64,000 nucleotides of DNA, taken from NCBI GenBank assembly GCA_029864335.1, contig JAOTTS010000002.1:1-64000 (forward strand), in the 5' to 3' direction. How positions within the stretch are numbered: the first letter of the stretch is position 1; every line of letters begins with the position of its first letter. A program made the position numbers and the translations under genes. The notes beneath the pieces are model-generated. The model was given only the letters and a program-made list of their open reading frames with translations, was not told where the DNA came from and did not search any database. Origin of the DNA: Candidatus Nitrosopumilus sp. GTDB taxonomy: Archaea; Thermoproteota; Nitrososphaeria; Nitrososphaerales; Nitrosopumilaceae. Shown piece by piece: positions 25,082 through 34,740 of this stretch.

Positions 25082-26167
25082 ATGCCGCTATCTCAATCTG
25101 ATCTTCCCAAGAAATTTTTAGAAATTCATTCTGAAAGGATTTTTCTTTTTGGAAGTATTTTTACAAGTTTTGGAATATTGCTAGTGACAGTAGGTGGAAG
25201 CTGGGATATTACAAATCATCTGCTAAACAGACCTGAAACCTTTTTCTCACCTCCACATGCTTTGATGTATACTGGTGTTGCCATATCTTTGATTGGTGTG
25301 GTTCTTTCTTTTTTTGGATGGCATAATTTACAAAATTCTAAAGATTACTATTTTCAATCTCTTAAAATTAAATTAATTGGAATTGGATTGCTTATCGGAG
25401 CTGGCCCTTTTGATTTTGTCTGGCATTCTAATTTTGGTTTAGATGGTTTGCTCAGCCCTCCTCATTTGACATTGATACTTGGAATGTTTCTATGCAGTAT
25501 AGGTGGAATGATTGGGATTTCAAAATACCTGAAAATCAATAATTTGAAATCTATATTTTCATATTTGTTAATCTTAGCTGTTTTGCCAATATGGCTTTCT
25601 GGTTCTGGAATAATCTCTTCATTATCTTTGCCTTTTTCAAACACTGATTATTTTGAATTAAATCCTGAACCTACATTTGCTTTTTTTGTAGCCAGTATGG
25701 CTTTTCCTTTTTTAATTTCATTTTCAATGTTGTTAATTTTTAGACTGTCTAATCTCAGATTTGGAATGATGAGTCTACTTGGAGGCTTGTTTTTGTTAAT
25801 TTACAGTTCTACTGCAATTGTTCCAAATTTTGCCTTGTTTGATTCAATACAATTTTACTCGTTAAATTTAATCCCTTTTGTAATATCTGACATTTTTTTG
25901 AGAATTAATAACTCTAAAAAATCTCTGATTTTTGTAGGTGGGTTACTAGGTTCTATATTTTACATGATTTACTATCCTTATGTTATGTATACCTTCAATG
26001 AGAGCCTACTTGGAAAGTTAGTTTCACCAAGCTTAATCTATTTTGTATATTTTGAATTGATTGAAACTGTTTTACTTTATACCGTGATTCCTGCCATAAT
26101 TATGGGCATAATTGCTGTGTTTGTATCTGAGAAATTCTCGAGAAAGATATTGATGAAAAAATCTTAG
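25082..26167 (+). CDS. Polytopic membrane protein with duplicated His motif
   Basis: 361 residues with about ten transmembrane helices. Two similar elements stand out: GSWDITNHLLNR with SPPHALMYTG (about 40-65), and GPFDFVWHSNFG with SPPHLTLILG (about 105-135). Each pairs an Asp-x-x-x-His with a Ser-Pro-Pro-His at a membrane boundary, suggesting an internal duplication and a possible metal or heme site. I do not know a characterised family. It is the second gene after an anchored exported protein. Confidence 0.65.
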   Translation: MPLSQSDLPKKFLEIHSERIFLFGSIFTSFGILLVTVGGSWDITNHLLNRPETFFSPPHALMYTGVAISLIGVVLSFFGWHNLQNSKDYYFQSLKIKLIGIGLLIGAGPFDFVWHSNFGLDGLLSPPHLTLILGMFLCSIGGMIGISKYLKINNLKSIFSYLLILAVLPIWLSGSGIISSLSLPFSNTDYFELNPEPTFAFFVASMAFPFLISFSMLLIFRLSNLRFGMMSLLGGLFLLIYSSTAIVPNFALFDSIQFYSLNLIPFVISDIFLRINNSKKSLIFVGGLLGSIFYMIYYPYVMYTFNESLLGKLVSPSLIYFVYFELIETVLLYTVIPAIIMGIIAVFVSEKFSRKILMKKS

Positions 26168-26214
26168 AATTTTCATTACGTAGCAAATATTATTCGGTTC
26201 AAAAAACAAATTTT

Positions 26215-26910
26215 GTGAAAAAGAAGACATTTGCAGTAGATATTGATGGAACAATAACTGAAAATGGTGGGGGTAGAATTCACTTGGATGCACTAGATGC
26301 ATTAAGGCGTTTAACCAATATGGGTCATGACGTAATTTTTGTTACTGGCAGATCATCTGTAGAAGGATATTTGCTTTCAGTATTCGGGGGAACAACAAAA
26401 ATTGCTGTTGGTGAAAATGGTGGTTGTATAACTCTTGATTCAAATGATCATATTTTGTTAGGAAATATTGAGGAATGCAAAACTGCACTAGAAGTAATTA
26501 AAAACAATATTGACAATGTTAAAGAAAAACTTGTTTTTCCTAGAATGACTGAAGTTGTTTTAGAGAGAACATTTGATTTAGATGCTGCAAGAAAAATACT
26601 TTCTGAAAATAACATTAATGTGGAATTATCTGACAGTCAATATGCATTTCATATCAATTCCTCAGGAATTAACAAGGGTACAGGGTTTTCCAAAATTATG
26701 AAAAAGCATTTCATTTTAAGAGAGGATGTTGTTGCAATTGGTGATAGTGCAACAGATATTCCTTTATTTGAAGTGGCTAAAACAAGCATTGCACTTGGAA
26801 ATGCTTCTGATCTGGTCAAATCTAAGGCTACAATGACCGTATCTGCTAATGCGGGAGATGGAGTAATTGAGGCATTAGATAAATTAGCGCCTAAATTATC
26901 TGAGATATAA
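26215..26910 (+). CDS. Phosphoglycolate phosphatase, archaeal HAD type
   Basis: 231 residues from GTG 26215. Cof-like HAD motifs: FAVDIDGTIT (nucleophile), FVTGRS, a Lys in GINKGTGF and VAIGDSATDIPLF. Length and order match archaeal phosphoglycolate phosphatases, which remove 2-phosphoglycolate; other sugar phosphates are possible. ArgS begins one base after its stop. Confidence 0.87.
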   Translation: MKKKTFAVDIDGTITENGGGRIHLDALDALRRLTNMGHDVIFVTGRSSVEGYLLSVFGGTTKIAVGENGGCITLDSNDHILLGNIEECKTALEVIKNNIDNVKEKLVFPRMTEVVLERTFDLDAARKILSENNINVELSDSQYAFHINSSGINKGTGFSKIMKKHFILREDVVAIGDSATDIPLFEVAKTSIALGNASDLVKSKATMTVSANAGDGVIEALDKLAPKLSEI

Positions 26911-26911
26911 C

Positions 26912-28798
26912 ATGACGTTCAAATCAATAATTGATGAAATTAAAAATAATCTGAGCAAGATACTTGATGAACTTTTCATATCTGATGTAAAATTTAGTGT
27001 AGAACCTGCAAAACCTGGATTTGGTGATGTAAGCTCAAATGTTTCCTTTTTACTTGCAAAACAACTCAAAAAAAATCCAAAAGAAATTGCTGATATGTTT
27101 TCTAAAAAATTTCAAGATTGTACAAACACCCTAGTTTTGAAAACTGAGGCACACCCTTCAGGATATCTAAATTTCTATGCAGACTGGGAGAAATTAAGTC
27201 AATTGATTCTATCGGAATCCTATCTTGATGAATTTGGAGATGTTGATATTGGAAAAAACTCTACGATTGTAGTTGAACATACCAGTGTAAATCCTAACAA
27301 AGCTCTTCACATAGGACATATTCGAAATATTATCATCGGTGATACTGTGTCTAGAATATTAGAAAAAGCAAATTACAAGGTCAATGTTCTAAATTATATT
27401 GATGATTCCGGTCTTCAAGTGGCCGATATCATAGTTGGTTTCAAGCACTTTGGTTTTGCTGAAGAATCCCCTAACGGAAAGAAATTTGATCATTATTGTG
27501 GCGATGATGTTTATGTTAAAACAACTGAAAAATATGAAGCAGATCCTAGTCTTGAAGAGATAAGAAAAAAGGTCCTCAGAGAACTTGAGAATGGGGATTC
27601 TGAAACTGCAAAATTTGCAGATAATATCACAAGAAAAGTTTTGGCAGGACAACTTGAAACATGCTGGAATTTAGATGTGTTTTATGACTGCCTTAATTTT
27701 GAATCTCAGATTATTCGTTCTGGACTTTGGAGTGAAATATTTGAAAAACTCAAAGAGATGTCTCTTATAGAGTTTGAAAAAGAAGGAAAGAATGTTGGTT
27801 GCTGGGTAATTCGAGGGGAAAATAAAGAAGAGGATAAGGTTATTGTCCGAAGTAATGATACTGCAACATATATTGCAAAGGATATTCCATATGCTGCTTG
27901 GAAGCTGGGACTACTTGATGACCCATTTAATTATAAAAAATATGAAAAAGAACAGCCTAATTCTAGAGAACTCTGGCAAACCACTTTGAATAAAAATAAT
28001 CCAATTTCTAAAAACTTCACTGGGGGAAAAGTTGTTACTGTAATTGACTCTCGTCAAGCAAGACTGCAAAAAATCATTACATCGCTCATGGGAAAATTCA
28101 AATCTATTCCTGATGCATATGTTCATCTTGGCTATGAATCTGTAACGCTTAGTTCAGAAACTGCAAAGGCACTCGGTTTGGATACTGAAGGAAAACAAGC
28201 TCAAATGTCTGGCAGAAAGGGATTGTATGTCAACGCAGATTCTGTTTACAAACTACTAAAAGAGAAAACAAAAGAAGAAACCAAAAAACGACATTCAGAA
28301 ATGAATCCCTCTGAAATTGAAAAAATTGCTCACAATGTATCTGTTGCTACTTTGCGTTATGAAATGATTAAGCAAGATTTGGATAAAATCATTACATTTG
28401 ATTTAACAAAATCTCTTAGTTTGGAAGGTGATACTGCAACATACATACAATATACTCATGCCAGGGCATCTAGAATTTTGGAGAAATCTAATCGTACTCC
28501 AACAATCGATATTGATTTTTCTCTACTCAAAGAGAAATCTGAAATTGATCTGATTAAAAATATAGGTCTTTTCAATTTGCAAGTACGTGATGCTGCAAAT
28601 AATTTATCTCCTAAAGTAATTGCTAGATACTGTCATGATTTGGCAGTAGCATTCAATTCATTCTATGAGAATGCTAAGGTTTTAGAATTAGGTGATCTAA
28701 ATCTTGAAAACTCCAGACTATGTTTGGTTAATTCCTTTAAAATTACACTTGAAAAGGCATTGAATCTTTTAGGAATTACTGCACCTGATAGAATGTAA
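26912..28798 (+). CDS. argS: Arginyl-tRNA synthetase
   Basis: 628 residues. It shows the N-terminal Add-1-like domain, the class I HIGH motif in NPNKALHIGHIRN, the KMSKS-equivalent QMSGRKG (as in many ArgS), the catalytic-core segment YIDDSGLQVAD and a C-terminal anticodon-binding domain ending APDRM. Full length for the family. It probably shares a transcript with the phosphatase gene, and a strong hairpin follows its stop. Confidence 0.97.
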   Translation: MTFKSIIDEIKNNLSKILDELFISDVKFSVEPAKPGFGDVSSNVSFLLAKQLKKNPKEIADMFSKKFQDCTNTLVLKTEAHPSGYLNFYADWEKLSQLILSESYLDEFGDVDIGKNSTIVVEHTSVNPNKALHIGHIRNIIIGDTVSRILEKANYKVNVLNYIDDSGLQVADIIVGFKHFGFAEESPNGKKFDHYCGDDVYVKTTEKYEADPSLEEIRKKVLRELENGDSETAKFADNITRKVLAGQLETCWNLDVFYDCLNFESQIIRSGLWSEIFEKLKEMSLIEFEKEGKNVGCWVIRGENKEEDKVIVRSNDTATYIAKDIPYAAWKLGLLDDPFNYKKYEKEQPNSRELWQTTLNKNNPISKNFTGGKVVTVIDSRQARLQKIITSLMGKFKSIPDAYVHLGYESVTLSSETAKALGLDTEGKQAQMSGRKGLYVNADSVYKLLKEKTKEETKKRHSEMNPSEIEKIAHNVSVATLRYEMIKQDLDKIITFDLTKSLSLEGDTATYIQYTHARASRILEKSNRTPTIDIDFSLLKEKSEIDLIKNIGLFNLQVRDAANNLSPKVIARYCHDLAVAFNSFYENAKVLELGDLNLENSRLCLVNSFKITLEKALNLLGITAPDRM

Positions 28799-28801
28799 TG
28801 T

Positions 28802-28832
28802 CCTAGAGGGACAACAATGTTGCCGCTCTAGG
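28802..28832 (+). terminator. GC-rich hairpin with T run after argS
   Basis: CCTAGAG and GG..CAAC pair with GTTG..CC and CTCTAGG around an AAT loop, with single-base bulges, giving about 13 pairs starting 4 bp after the argS stop. It is followed by ttttgttgg. Stems this GC-rich are rare in the window. Terminator is the simplest reading; a 3'-UTR structure is the alternative. Confidence 0.5.
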
Positions 28833-29130
28833 TTTTGTTGGCGTGCAAACCAATTTATGATTACCGTTCTACTTTTAGCCCACAAATATCTTTCCATATG
28901 TAATGGACACATTATCTGATAAGATTACCATTCAAGAATCCAATCTCGCTGATGCCACAAAGAGCGAATGCTATATTATTGATTGAGACAATTTTCACGT
29001 TTGCACCGATCAAGAACGATGATGAGTTAATCCACTTCCCATCTAATGAACTGCAAAATATTCTTATTTCCATTTTTGAGAATCATCTATTTGTGTAAAT
29101 ATTGAGAATGCATTAAAAAAATGATATTTT
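28833..29130. other. Spacer with two overlapping unassigned short ORFs
   Basis: ATG 28903 to TGA 28986 encodes 27 residues, and ATG 28952 to TAA 29098 encodes 48 residues in another frame (TIFTFAPIKNDDELIHFPSN). If joined by a frameshift they would make one reading frame of about 60 residues. This may be a small decayed gene. Neither matches a family I know. Confidence 0.3.
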
Positions 29131-29946
29131 TTGTCAATTACCAATAAAACTTTGAAAGAATTACTGCCTTTATCATTTACTTCTACTCCTGCAGTCAGTA
29201 TTAGAAAAGAAAATAAAATGTGGGTTGCAACTGGCATGCTTATTCATTATTTGGAATCTTTTACAGATTCCCTTGTTGTAACTGAAGGTGATGAAATACC
29301 CATTGGTGTTATTGGAGGCAGAGAGATAATTGAGAATATTTTTAAAAATCCATCTCCAAATTTTTTTGATAATACTACTGTTGAACAAATTTTTGACAAA
29401 AACCTGATAATTTTATCTGCAAATACTACTCTTGACGAACTTCTTACTACATGGAAGAAGAGCAGACGTGCATTTTCTATAATTCCAAATCATTTGGGAG
29501 GATATTCTGCCATTTCTGGAAGAAAATTGTTAGAAATTGGTGCTAACTGTGTTACTGATTTGACTCTCTCTGAATTTCCAAACAAAAATGTGGTTTCTTT
29601 TGAAAAAGATAACTCCATAAAAGAAATAATTCAACTGATGCTAGAAAATAACACCAGAAAACTATTGCTAAAAAATACAAATTATTTTATCAGTGATCGT
29701 ATATTGATTCAAAGCATTGCAAAAGATTTTGACTTTTTTAGAAATGTAAAATTTTTAGATAGGAAATTTGAAGAATCATTCAAACTTGAAGAAGCTACAA
29801 AAATTTCTAAAAACATGAATTTAACAGAAATTTCAAAGATGATGTATGTGATGCCTCACCCTTGTGTGATCTATCAAGACCGGGTAATTACTCCTTGGGA
29901 CATTTGTATGATTTTAGAATCCGACAGAATTGAGTTTATGGGCTAA
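29131..29946 (+). CDS. Divergent CBS-domain protein, 271 aa
   Basis: Open from TTG 29131. Weak CBS patterns occur along the chain: LVVTEGDEIPIGVIGGREII, TTVEQIFDKNLIILSANTTL and NVVSFEKDNSIKEIIQLMLENNTRKLLL. The GVIGGREI strand matches the CBS GIIT-x-D element. Four degenerate units are likely. It may be a nucleotide sensor; ligand-contact residues are poorly conserved. It converges with the PAC2 gene. Confidence 0.6.
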   Translation: MSITNKTLKELLPLSFTSTPAVSIRKENKMWVATGMLIHYLESFTDSLVVTEGDEIPIGVIGGREIIENIFKNPSPNFFDNTTVEQIFDKNLIILSANTTLDELLTTWKKSRRAFSIIPNHLGGYSAISGRKLLEIGANCVTDLTLSEFPNKNVVSFEKDNSIKEIIQLMLENNTRKLLLKNTNYFISDRILIQSIAKDFDFFRNVKFLDRKFEESFKLEEATKISKNMNLTEISKMMYVMPHPCVIYQDRVITPWDICMILESDRIEFMG

Positions 29947-29980
29947 CCCTTGAAGGAAAAACTATTTTCCATTTTATTAT

Positions 29981-30703
29981 TTAACCTATTCCAGGAGTTG
30001 GTATAGATGCCGATGTTCTGGATGCATTCTCATAGTATTTTCTAGTCTCATCTATCATTTTTTGATTATCTTTGTTTATTTTTTCTAGTCTCTCCTCAAA
30101 TTTCTCAGTTTCTACTTTGACCTTTATAATATCTGAAAGTGTTTTAATTGATTTTATGATGGCGTCATCATCTGGCATCATCATTCTGCAAGTAGTATAC
30201 AAAATAATACCTGATGCATCTGAATTTTTTAATGCAGAAATAACACTTGCATCCGCACCTAGTATTGTTGCACCTGGAACCAATGGTAAATTATATTCAT
30301 CAAATAGGGATTTTGAATTATTGTTAGCTACTAGTCCATAAGAAATGGGTTCTCCTATGAATTTCTCATTTACTTCTAATCCCCGTGGAATGATTATTTT
30401 TTTGATGCCATTGCTTTTTGCAAATTCGATTGATTTGATAATTAATTCATATGTGGTGAGTGGGCTCAAAGGGATTCCAGCTAAAATTGCGTAAATATTA
30501 TCCTTGTTGTAGATACGAATAGGCCCATAAATTTTCCCATTTTCAATCATATATGATGGAGAAATTTTTGCAATTTCAAGTTCTCCTATATCCTTCATTT
30601 GTAATTGAGCAATTAGGTAAGATATTGCAAAAGCCCCGACCAAACCTATGCTGGGAAATGCTATAATTAGGAATTTTTCACTTTGTGAATCTTCTGAACT
30701 CAT
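29981..30703 (-). CDS. PAC2-family proteasome assembly chaperone-like protein
   Basis: 240 residues from ATG 30703. The start IIAFPSIGLVGAFAISYLI and the blocks AILAGIPLSPLTTYEL, IIIPRGLEVN and LPLVPGATILGADASV match archaeal PAC2 (PF09754) proteins. A C-terminal coiled coil of about 35 residues follows. Archaeal members are related to PAC2 of the 20S proteasome assembly chaperone and often occur in two copies. A proteasome beta gene lies in the same window at 40167. Confidence 0.85.
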   Translation of the reverse strand: MSSEDSQSEKFLIIAFPSIGLVGAFAISYLIAQLQMKDIGELEIAKISPSYMIENGKIYGPIRIYNKDNIYAILAGIPLSPLTTYELIIKSIEFAKSNGIKKIIIPRGLEVNEKFIGEPISYGLVANNNSKSLFDEYNLPLVPGATILGADASVISALKNSDASGIILYTTCRMMMPDDDAIIKSIKTLSDIIKVKVETEKFEERLEKINKDNQKMIDETRKYYENASRTSASIPTPGIG

Positions 30704-30832
30704 CACAAATTACAATTTCATAATATAAAATAAAGCATGTTAATTTGATTTTCAACCCTGATATTCATGAACAATTTGAATTTGCATAAATGATTTTCTA
30801 AATACTTGCTCTGGAAAATATTTAGCTAAATT

Positions 30833-30937
30833 TTACCCAGAACGTATGTGGAAGTTTATACAACACTGACATTCTTTTGCGATGCATTCTCGTTCAGCAC
30901 CATGCCCACAAATACCGCATTCACAATGTATGCTCAT
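30833..30937 (-). CDS. Cys-rich zinc mini-protein, 34 aa
   Basis: ATG at 30937-30935, stop TAA at 30835-30833. The sequence has seven Cys and three His in 34 residues (HCECGICGHGAE, then CIAKECQCC), a spacing that fits a compact zinc site. The same type of mini-protein occurs several times in this window. Nothing is fused to it. It sits between the leftward MscS and PAC2 genes. Confidence 0.6.
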   Translation of the reverse strand: MSIHCECGICGHGAERECIAKECQCCINFHIRSG

Positions 30938-30982
30938 GTTATTGTTGTTGCTTTAACAAATATAACGGATCTGTTTTTACTG

Positions 30983-31933
30983 TTATTTTTCTTCCTTTTT
31001 GAGTTTAATGTCTGGAAAATCTGTGATGTTTAGTGTCTGAGTTGAAGTCATGATTCTGTATGGGGCATTTTCAATTTCATCTAAAATTAATCTACTGATT
31101 TTATCTTTTACAATCCCGCGCAGTCTCGTTTCTACTGTGTATCTGATCTTAAGGAAAATTTCTTTATCTGTTAGAGACATATAGATACCTGGTTTTACAT
31201 TTGCGTCTCCTAAATAGTATTTTTCTCCCATTTTCTGTATGCTTTTTTCTGCCTGATTTGCAAATTGAGATGTTTGTTCAGTGACAATATTTAGAAACTT
31301 CTCTTGGACATATTTTACATCACTTCTATAATCTAGTGACATTGAAATTTCATCCCATATGTAATTATGATCTTTAGTATAGTTGTTGACATTGTTTGAA
31401 ATTACTAATCCATTGGGAATTGTTGTGATTCTTCCTGTAGGTGAATCTGATGACATCCATTCTCTAATTTCTAAAATTGTAGTGTAAAATATTCCAATAT
31501 CTAACACATCACCAATTTTTGCATTAATTTCGATTCTATCTCCTACAACATACAGTCTATTTAGATAGATTATCACCCCTCCCGCTAAATTTTTTATCAC
31601 ATCTTGTAGTGCAAATGCAATCCCTGCAGTAACTAGGCCGAAGGCTACTGTAACTTCTTGGGCGCCTTCACTCCAAACTGCAACCACTGCTGCAGCAAAA
31701 GTCCCAACATAAAGGATTGACGTGATTTTTTTAAATGAATATCTGGTTCTTTTTTCCTTAATTTTTTTAGAAAATTGACTATCTAGTATTATCTTAAAAG
31801 TAATGTGGATTAAAGTTAGAGTAACAAATGTGTAAAATGTATTTTCAATGTACTGGCTAGGATAATAATAATTCACAAACCAAAAAGATATGGATAGTAT
31901 AATCCAAATAACTAAACCTTTCATCTGCTTCAT
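30983..31933 (-). CDS. MscS-family mechanosensitive channel
   Basis: 316 residues. Three N-terminal helices are followed by the pore-helix and beta-domain hallmarks of MscS: GLVTAGIAFALQDVIKNLAGG, YVVGDRIEINAKIGDVLDIG and TTIPNGLVISNNVNNYTKD. The C-terminal alpha/beta cage is present and ends in a Lys/Glu tail. It is complete, unlike the decayed copy at 2386-3283, and probably protects against hypo-osmotic shock. Confidence 0.9.
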   Translation of the reverse strand: MKQMKGLVIWIILSISFWFVNYYYPSQYIENTFYTFVTLTLIHITFKIILDSQFSKKIKEKRTRYSFKKITSILYVGTFAAAVVAVWSEGAQEVTVAFGLVTAGIAFALQDVIKNLAGGVIIYLNRLYVVGDRIEINAKIGDVLDIGIFYTTILEIREWMSSDSPTGRITTIPNGLVISNNVNNYTKDHNYIWDEISMSLDYRSDVKYVQEKFLNIVTEQTSQFANQAEKSIQKMGEKYYLGDANVKPGIYMSLTDKEIFLKIRYTVETRLRGIVKDKISRLILDEIENAPYRIMTSTQTLNITDFPDIKLKKEEK

Positions 31934-32111
31934 AATCTTGTTCTTAAACTAGTATGTTTTTGTAGTTTATATCATATACTGAGTTATTGTATTTCATTAG
32001 AATGGATATTTCAGGACTAATTATTTCATTCTCCTTTGCAAAAAATTAGAAAGGAATCCTATTTTTGAAATTTGACGCTGTCTTTATTACAATTAAAATT
32101 TAAATTTTACT

Positions 32112-32579
32112 ATGGTAAAAATTCCTGATTCAATTAGAGACTTCACTGAGAGTCAAGGGATTTTGTAGTTGGAACTGTAGGTGGTGCTAAATTTGTAAAT
32201 GTTTCTCCGAGAATTTTCTTTAACTATAAAGAAAATGCAATTTATTGGCTAGATTTTTTTGATCATAAATCATTCAAAAATATTCAAGTAAATCCCTGTG
32301 TGACAATCTCTGTTTTTAACAAAAATGATTTGGAAGGATATCAGTTTAGAGGATTAGTAAATTACATTACCGATGAACCTACAAAATCAGAAATTAAAAA
32401 TTCCATTATATGGAAAATTTTTAAAGACAAATCCTTCACCAAAAATTAAATCATTGTCACAAAAAGAGGCTCATGTAATTCAATTTTAACCCAAAGTATG
32501 TTATTCATTAAATCCTGAAAAATATTCTGATATGTCAATTGGTTCTGATATTGACTCTACATCATTATTTAGAAATTAG
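32112..32579 (+). pseudogene. Decayed pyridoxamine 5'-phosphate oxidase-like flavoprotein
   Basis: Starts MVKIPDSIRDFTESQG, then frameshifts near 32160 into FVVGTVGGAKFVNVSPRIFF and YWLDFFDHKSFKNIQVNP, the split-barrel FMN-binding layout of PNPOx-like proteins. A second frame change near 32430 (KIKSLSQKEAHVIQF) and a TAA follow, before a last coding-like stretch SLNPEKYSDMSIGSDID ending at 32577-32579. So at least two indels and one nonsense codon are needed. Clearly non-functional as read. Confidence 0.75.
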
Positions 32580-32700
32580 TTTTTAGCATAAATCACTCCT
32601 TAATATTAAATCACAAATGTTTTAATTCTTTATGGTGGTTTCTTGAGGCAAAACTGTTTTTCATGGTAAAAGATTAATCTCTTCCAAATAATAATAATCT

Positions 32701-33528
32701 GTGACTCCTAGAAAATTCTTTATTTACAAAGCAGATGGTAGACGAGTTAAATTTAATGAAAATAAGATTCTCAGCACATGTATGCGCGCAGGTGCTAGCA
32801 AACAAACTGCAAAGCGGATTTTAAAAAAAGTAAAATCTGAAGTATATCGAGATATGACTTCAAATGACATTTACAAAAAAGTTCTTTGTGCCATTTCTGA
32901 AGAAAAAGGTCTCAAAGCTTTGCATCAGAGATATCAATTAAAAGATGCAATAATGAGAATGGGCCCTGCAGGATTTGCATTTGAAAATTATGTTGCATCT
33001 ATTTTGAAATATTATGATTATCAGGTGGCAGGAATAAGATCAAAAATTCATGGAGAGTGTGCAACACATGAAATCGATCTGATTGGTAATAAAGATGACC
33101 GAAAATTTTTGATTGAATGTAAATATCATTCAGTCCGTGGTGCATATACTGGATTAAAAGAATCATTATACACACATGCAAGATATCTTGATATGCAACC
33201 AAAATTTTCAGGTGAAATAATTTTTTGTAACACCCAAGTTTCAAATCATGCAAAAAAATATGCCAAATGTATAGGACAACAAATTTTTTCTTGGAGATAC
33301 CCTGCTTCAAATAGCCTGGAAAAAATAATTGAAAAATCTAATCTTTATCCAATCACAATTCTTAATTTATCACAAAACGAATTGAGAATATTCTCTGAGA
33401 GTAACATGATGATTGCAAAGGATCTTTTAAGATATGATCCGGCAAAGATTGCACGAATGACTGGTATTTCTAAAAATAGAATAATTAACATGCAAAAATT
33501 AATTGAGCGTATATTTTATCTAAATTAA
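32701..33528 (+). CDS. ATP-cone plus restriction-endonuclease-like protein
   Basis: 275 residues from GTG 32701. Residues 1-90 match an ATP-cone (FFIYKADGRRVKFNENKI, RILKKVKSEVY). The middle has a PD-(D/E)xK nuclease pattern, HEIDLIGNKDDRKFLIECKYH, with the D...ExK arrangement intact. The last 40 residues (DLLRYDPAKIARMTGISKNRI) look like a helix-hairpin-helix. An ATP-sensing nuclease of Mrr/RecB-like fold is implied; it could serve repair or DNA defence. Confidence 0.8.
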   Translation: MTPRKFFIYKADGRRVKFNENKILSTCMRAGASKQTAKRILKKVKSEVYRDMTSNDIYKKVLCAISEEKGLKALHQRYQLKDAIMRMGPAGFAFENYVASILKYYDYQVAGIRSKIHGECATHEIDLIGNKDDRKFLIECKYHSVRGAYTGLKESLYTHARYLDMQPKFSGEIIFCNTQVSNHAKKYAKCIGQQIFSWRYPASNSLEKIIEKSNLYPITILNLSQNELRIFSESNMMIAKDLLRYDPAKIARMTGISKNRIINMQKLIERIFYLN

Positions 33529-33922
33529 CCCTAACTATAACCCGATTTTTGATAAGTTATGTACTGTCTATTCATATTGTCCAATCTTGAAAATTATGCA
33601 AATCTCTCTTGTGAAATTCCAGTAATAATTGAGAAATTTGCGATTTTGATTCATTAAATTGACTTGTTTTTAATAATAAAAAGAAAAATTCTTTAGTATT
33701 ATCAAAATCTGAGAATTCAGTTTTTTGGTTTAATCGAATCTGGATTTTTTACAGAATAGTGAAACATACACAATGAGTCATTGGTACATTGACATTTCAT
33801 AATGCTGCAAAATAACGCCAGTATAAAAATTTTTTATATGTCTGATTTTGATCTCTCTTTAAAAAATTAGCATGTTTGAAAAATAGAAAATTTACTGAAA
33901 AATGAGATCTGATTATTAATTT
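33529..33922. other. AT-rich spacer without a convincing gene
   Basis: No protein-coding region stands out. A 28-residue leftward ORF (33654-33568) is open but weak. A palindromic tataaaaattttttata sits near 33821. Confidence 0.3.
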
Positions 33923-34534
33923 TTAAAGTTTGAGGAACCCTGAATTTGGAATTCTTCCCGCAAAACGTCTTTGCAGGACAATTATTTCATTTGATTTTCT
34001 ATCTCTGATGATTTTTTCATTAGTTTGCTCTAGTGTTTCTTTTATTTCTGAATGACAAATCTTCAATTTCTTTTTAAGCACCTCATCCTTACTTGTTTCA
34101 TTAACTAATTGTATTGCAGAGGCCAACTCCGTTAAATTTGAAAATACCTCTAATAATATTTCATAATTTCCTTTACTTTGTTTTGCTAATTTGTATGACT
34201 TCAGATCCTTGGATATATCTACAAATATTTTTCTGCCTTCTAATTTTTTTAATGATTTTTTAATTTTAGATTCATTAGTGAACATGATGTTGTTGACAAA
34301 TCCCACATAATCATCAGGATTTGAATAAGATAATTTATTATAATAAATGTCTGTTCCTGTTATTCTAATTTTTTTGATAAATCCTAATGCCTCTAATTTT
34401 TTCAATGAATTACTGATATCTTTTCTTCTGTATCTTTTTCCTTTCTCATCTAAACATGTTTTCCATAAATCATCTTCATAGTTTTTCTCTTGATTCATAT
34501 TTTTTAAAAGCAATGACATGAAAATCTCTTTCAT
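33923..34534 (-). CDS. Winged-helix-like hypothetical protein, 203 aa
   Basis: The first 75 residues hold a plausible winged-helix: DISNSLKKLEALGFIKKIRITGTDIYYNKL reads as recognition helix and wing. The remainder is helical and Lys/Glu-rich, with a leucine-rich region around 120-185. Possibly a transcriptional regulator with a helical dimerisation part. No family named. Confidence 0.5.
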   Translation of the reverse strand: MKEIFMSLLLKNMNQEKNYEDDLWKTCLDEKGKRYRRKDISNSLKKLEALGFIKKIRITGTDIYYNKLSYSNPDDYVGFVNNIMFTNESKIKKSLKKLEGRKIFVDISKDLKSYKLAKQSKGNYEILLEVFSNLTELASAIQLVNETSKDEVLKKKLKICHSEIKETLEQTNEKIIRDRKSNEIIVLQRRFAGRIPNSGFLKL

Positions 34535-34740
34535 AAAATTTTATTTTTTGTGAACTATTTTATCTTTGACGACAATATTGGAACTCTCATCTTAGTCTAT
34601 TTTTTGAATTTATTTGATTTTTAGTCGTGAAATTATTTTTGTTGTCTCAAGAAAATGTAAAAAATTCATTTTTTCGGTTGTTTGATTGTCCATTTTGAAA
34701 ACATTTGGACTAGATTCAATTTAGTTAAAATTCTACAATA

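Noticed and set aside
28800-28860. Insertion-sequence end from the inverted repeat after argS
   Set aside because: No transposase or second copy of the repeat was found nearby.
30848-31033. 61-aa plus-strand ORF opposite the Cys-rich mini-gene
   Set aside because: The minus strand encodes a coherent Cys/His-rich peptide there and the plus-strand ORF has no such pattern.
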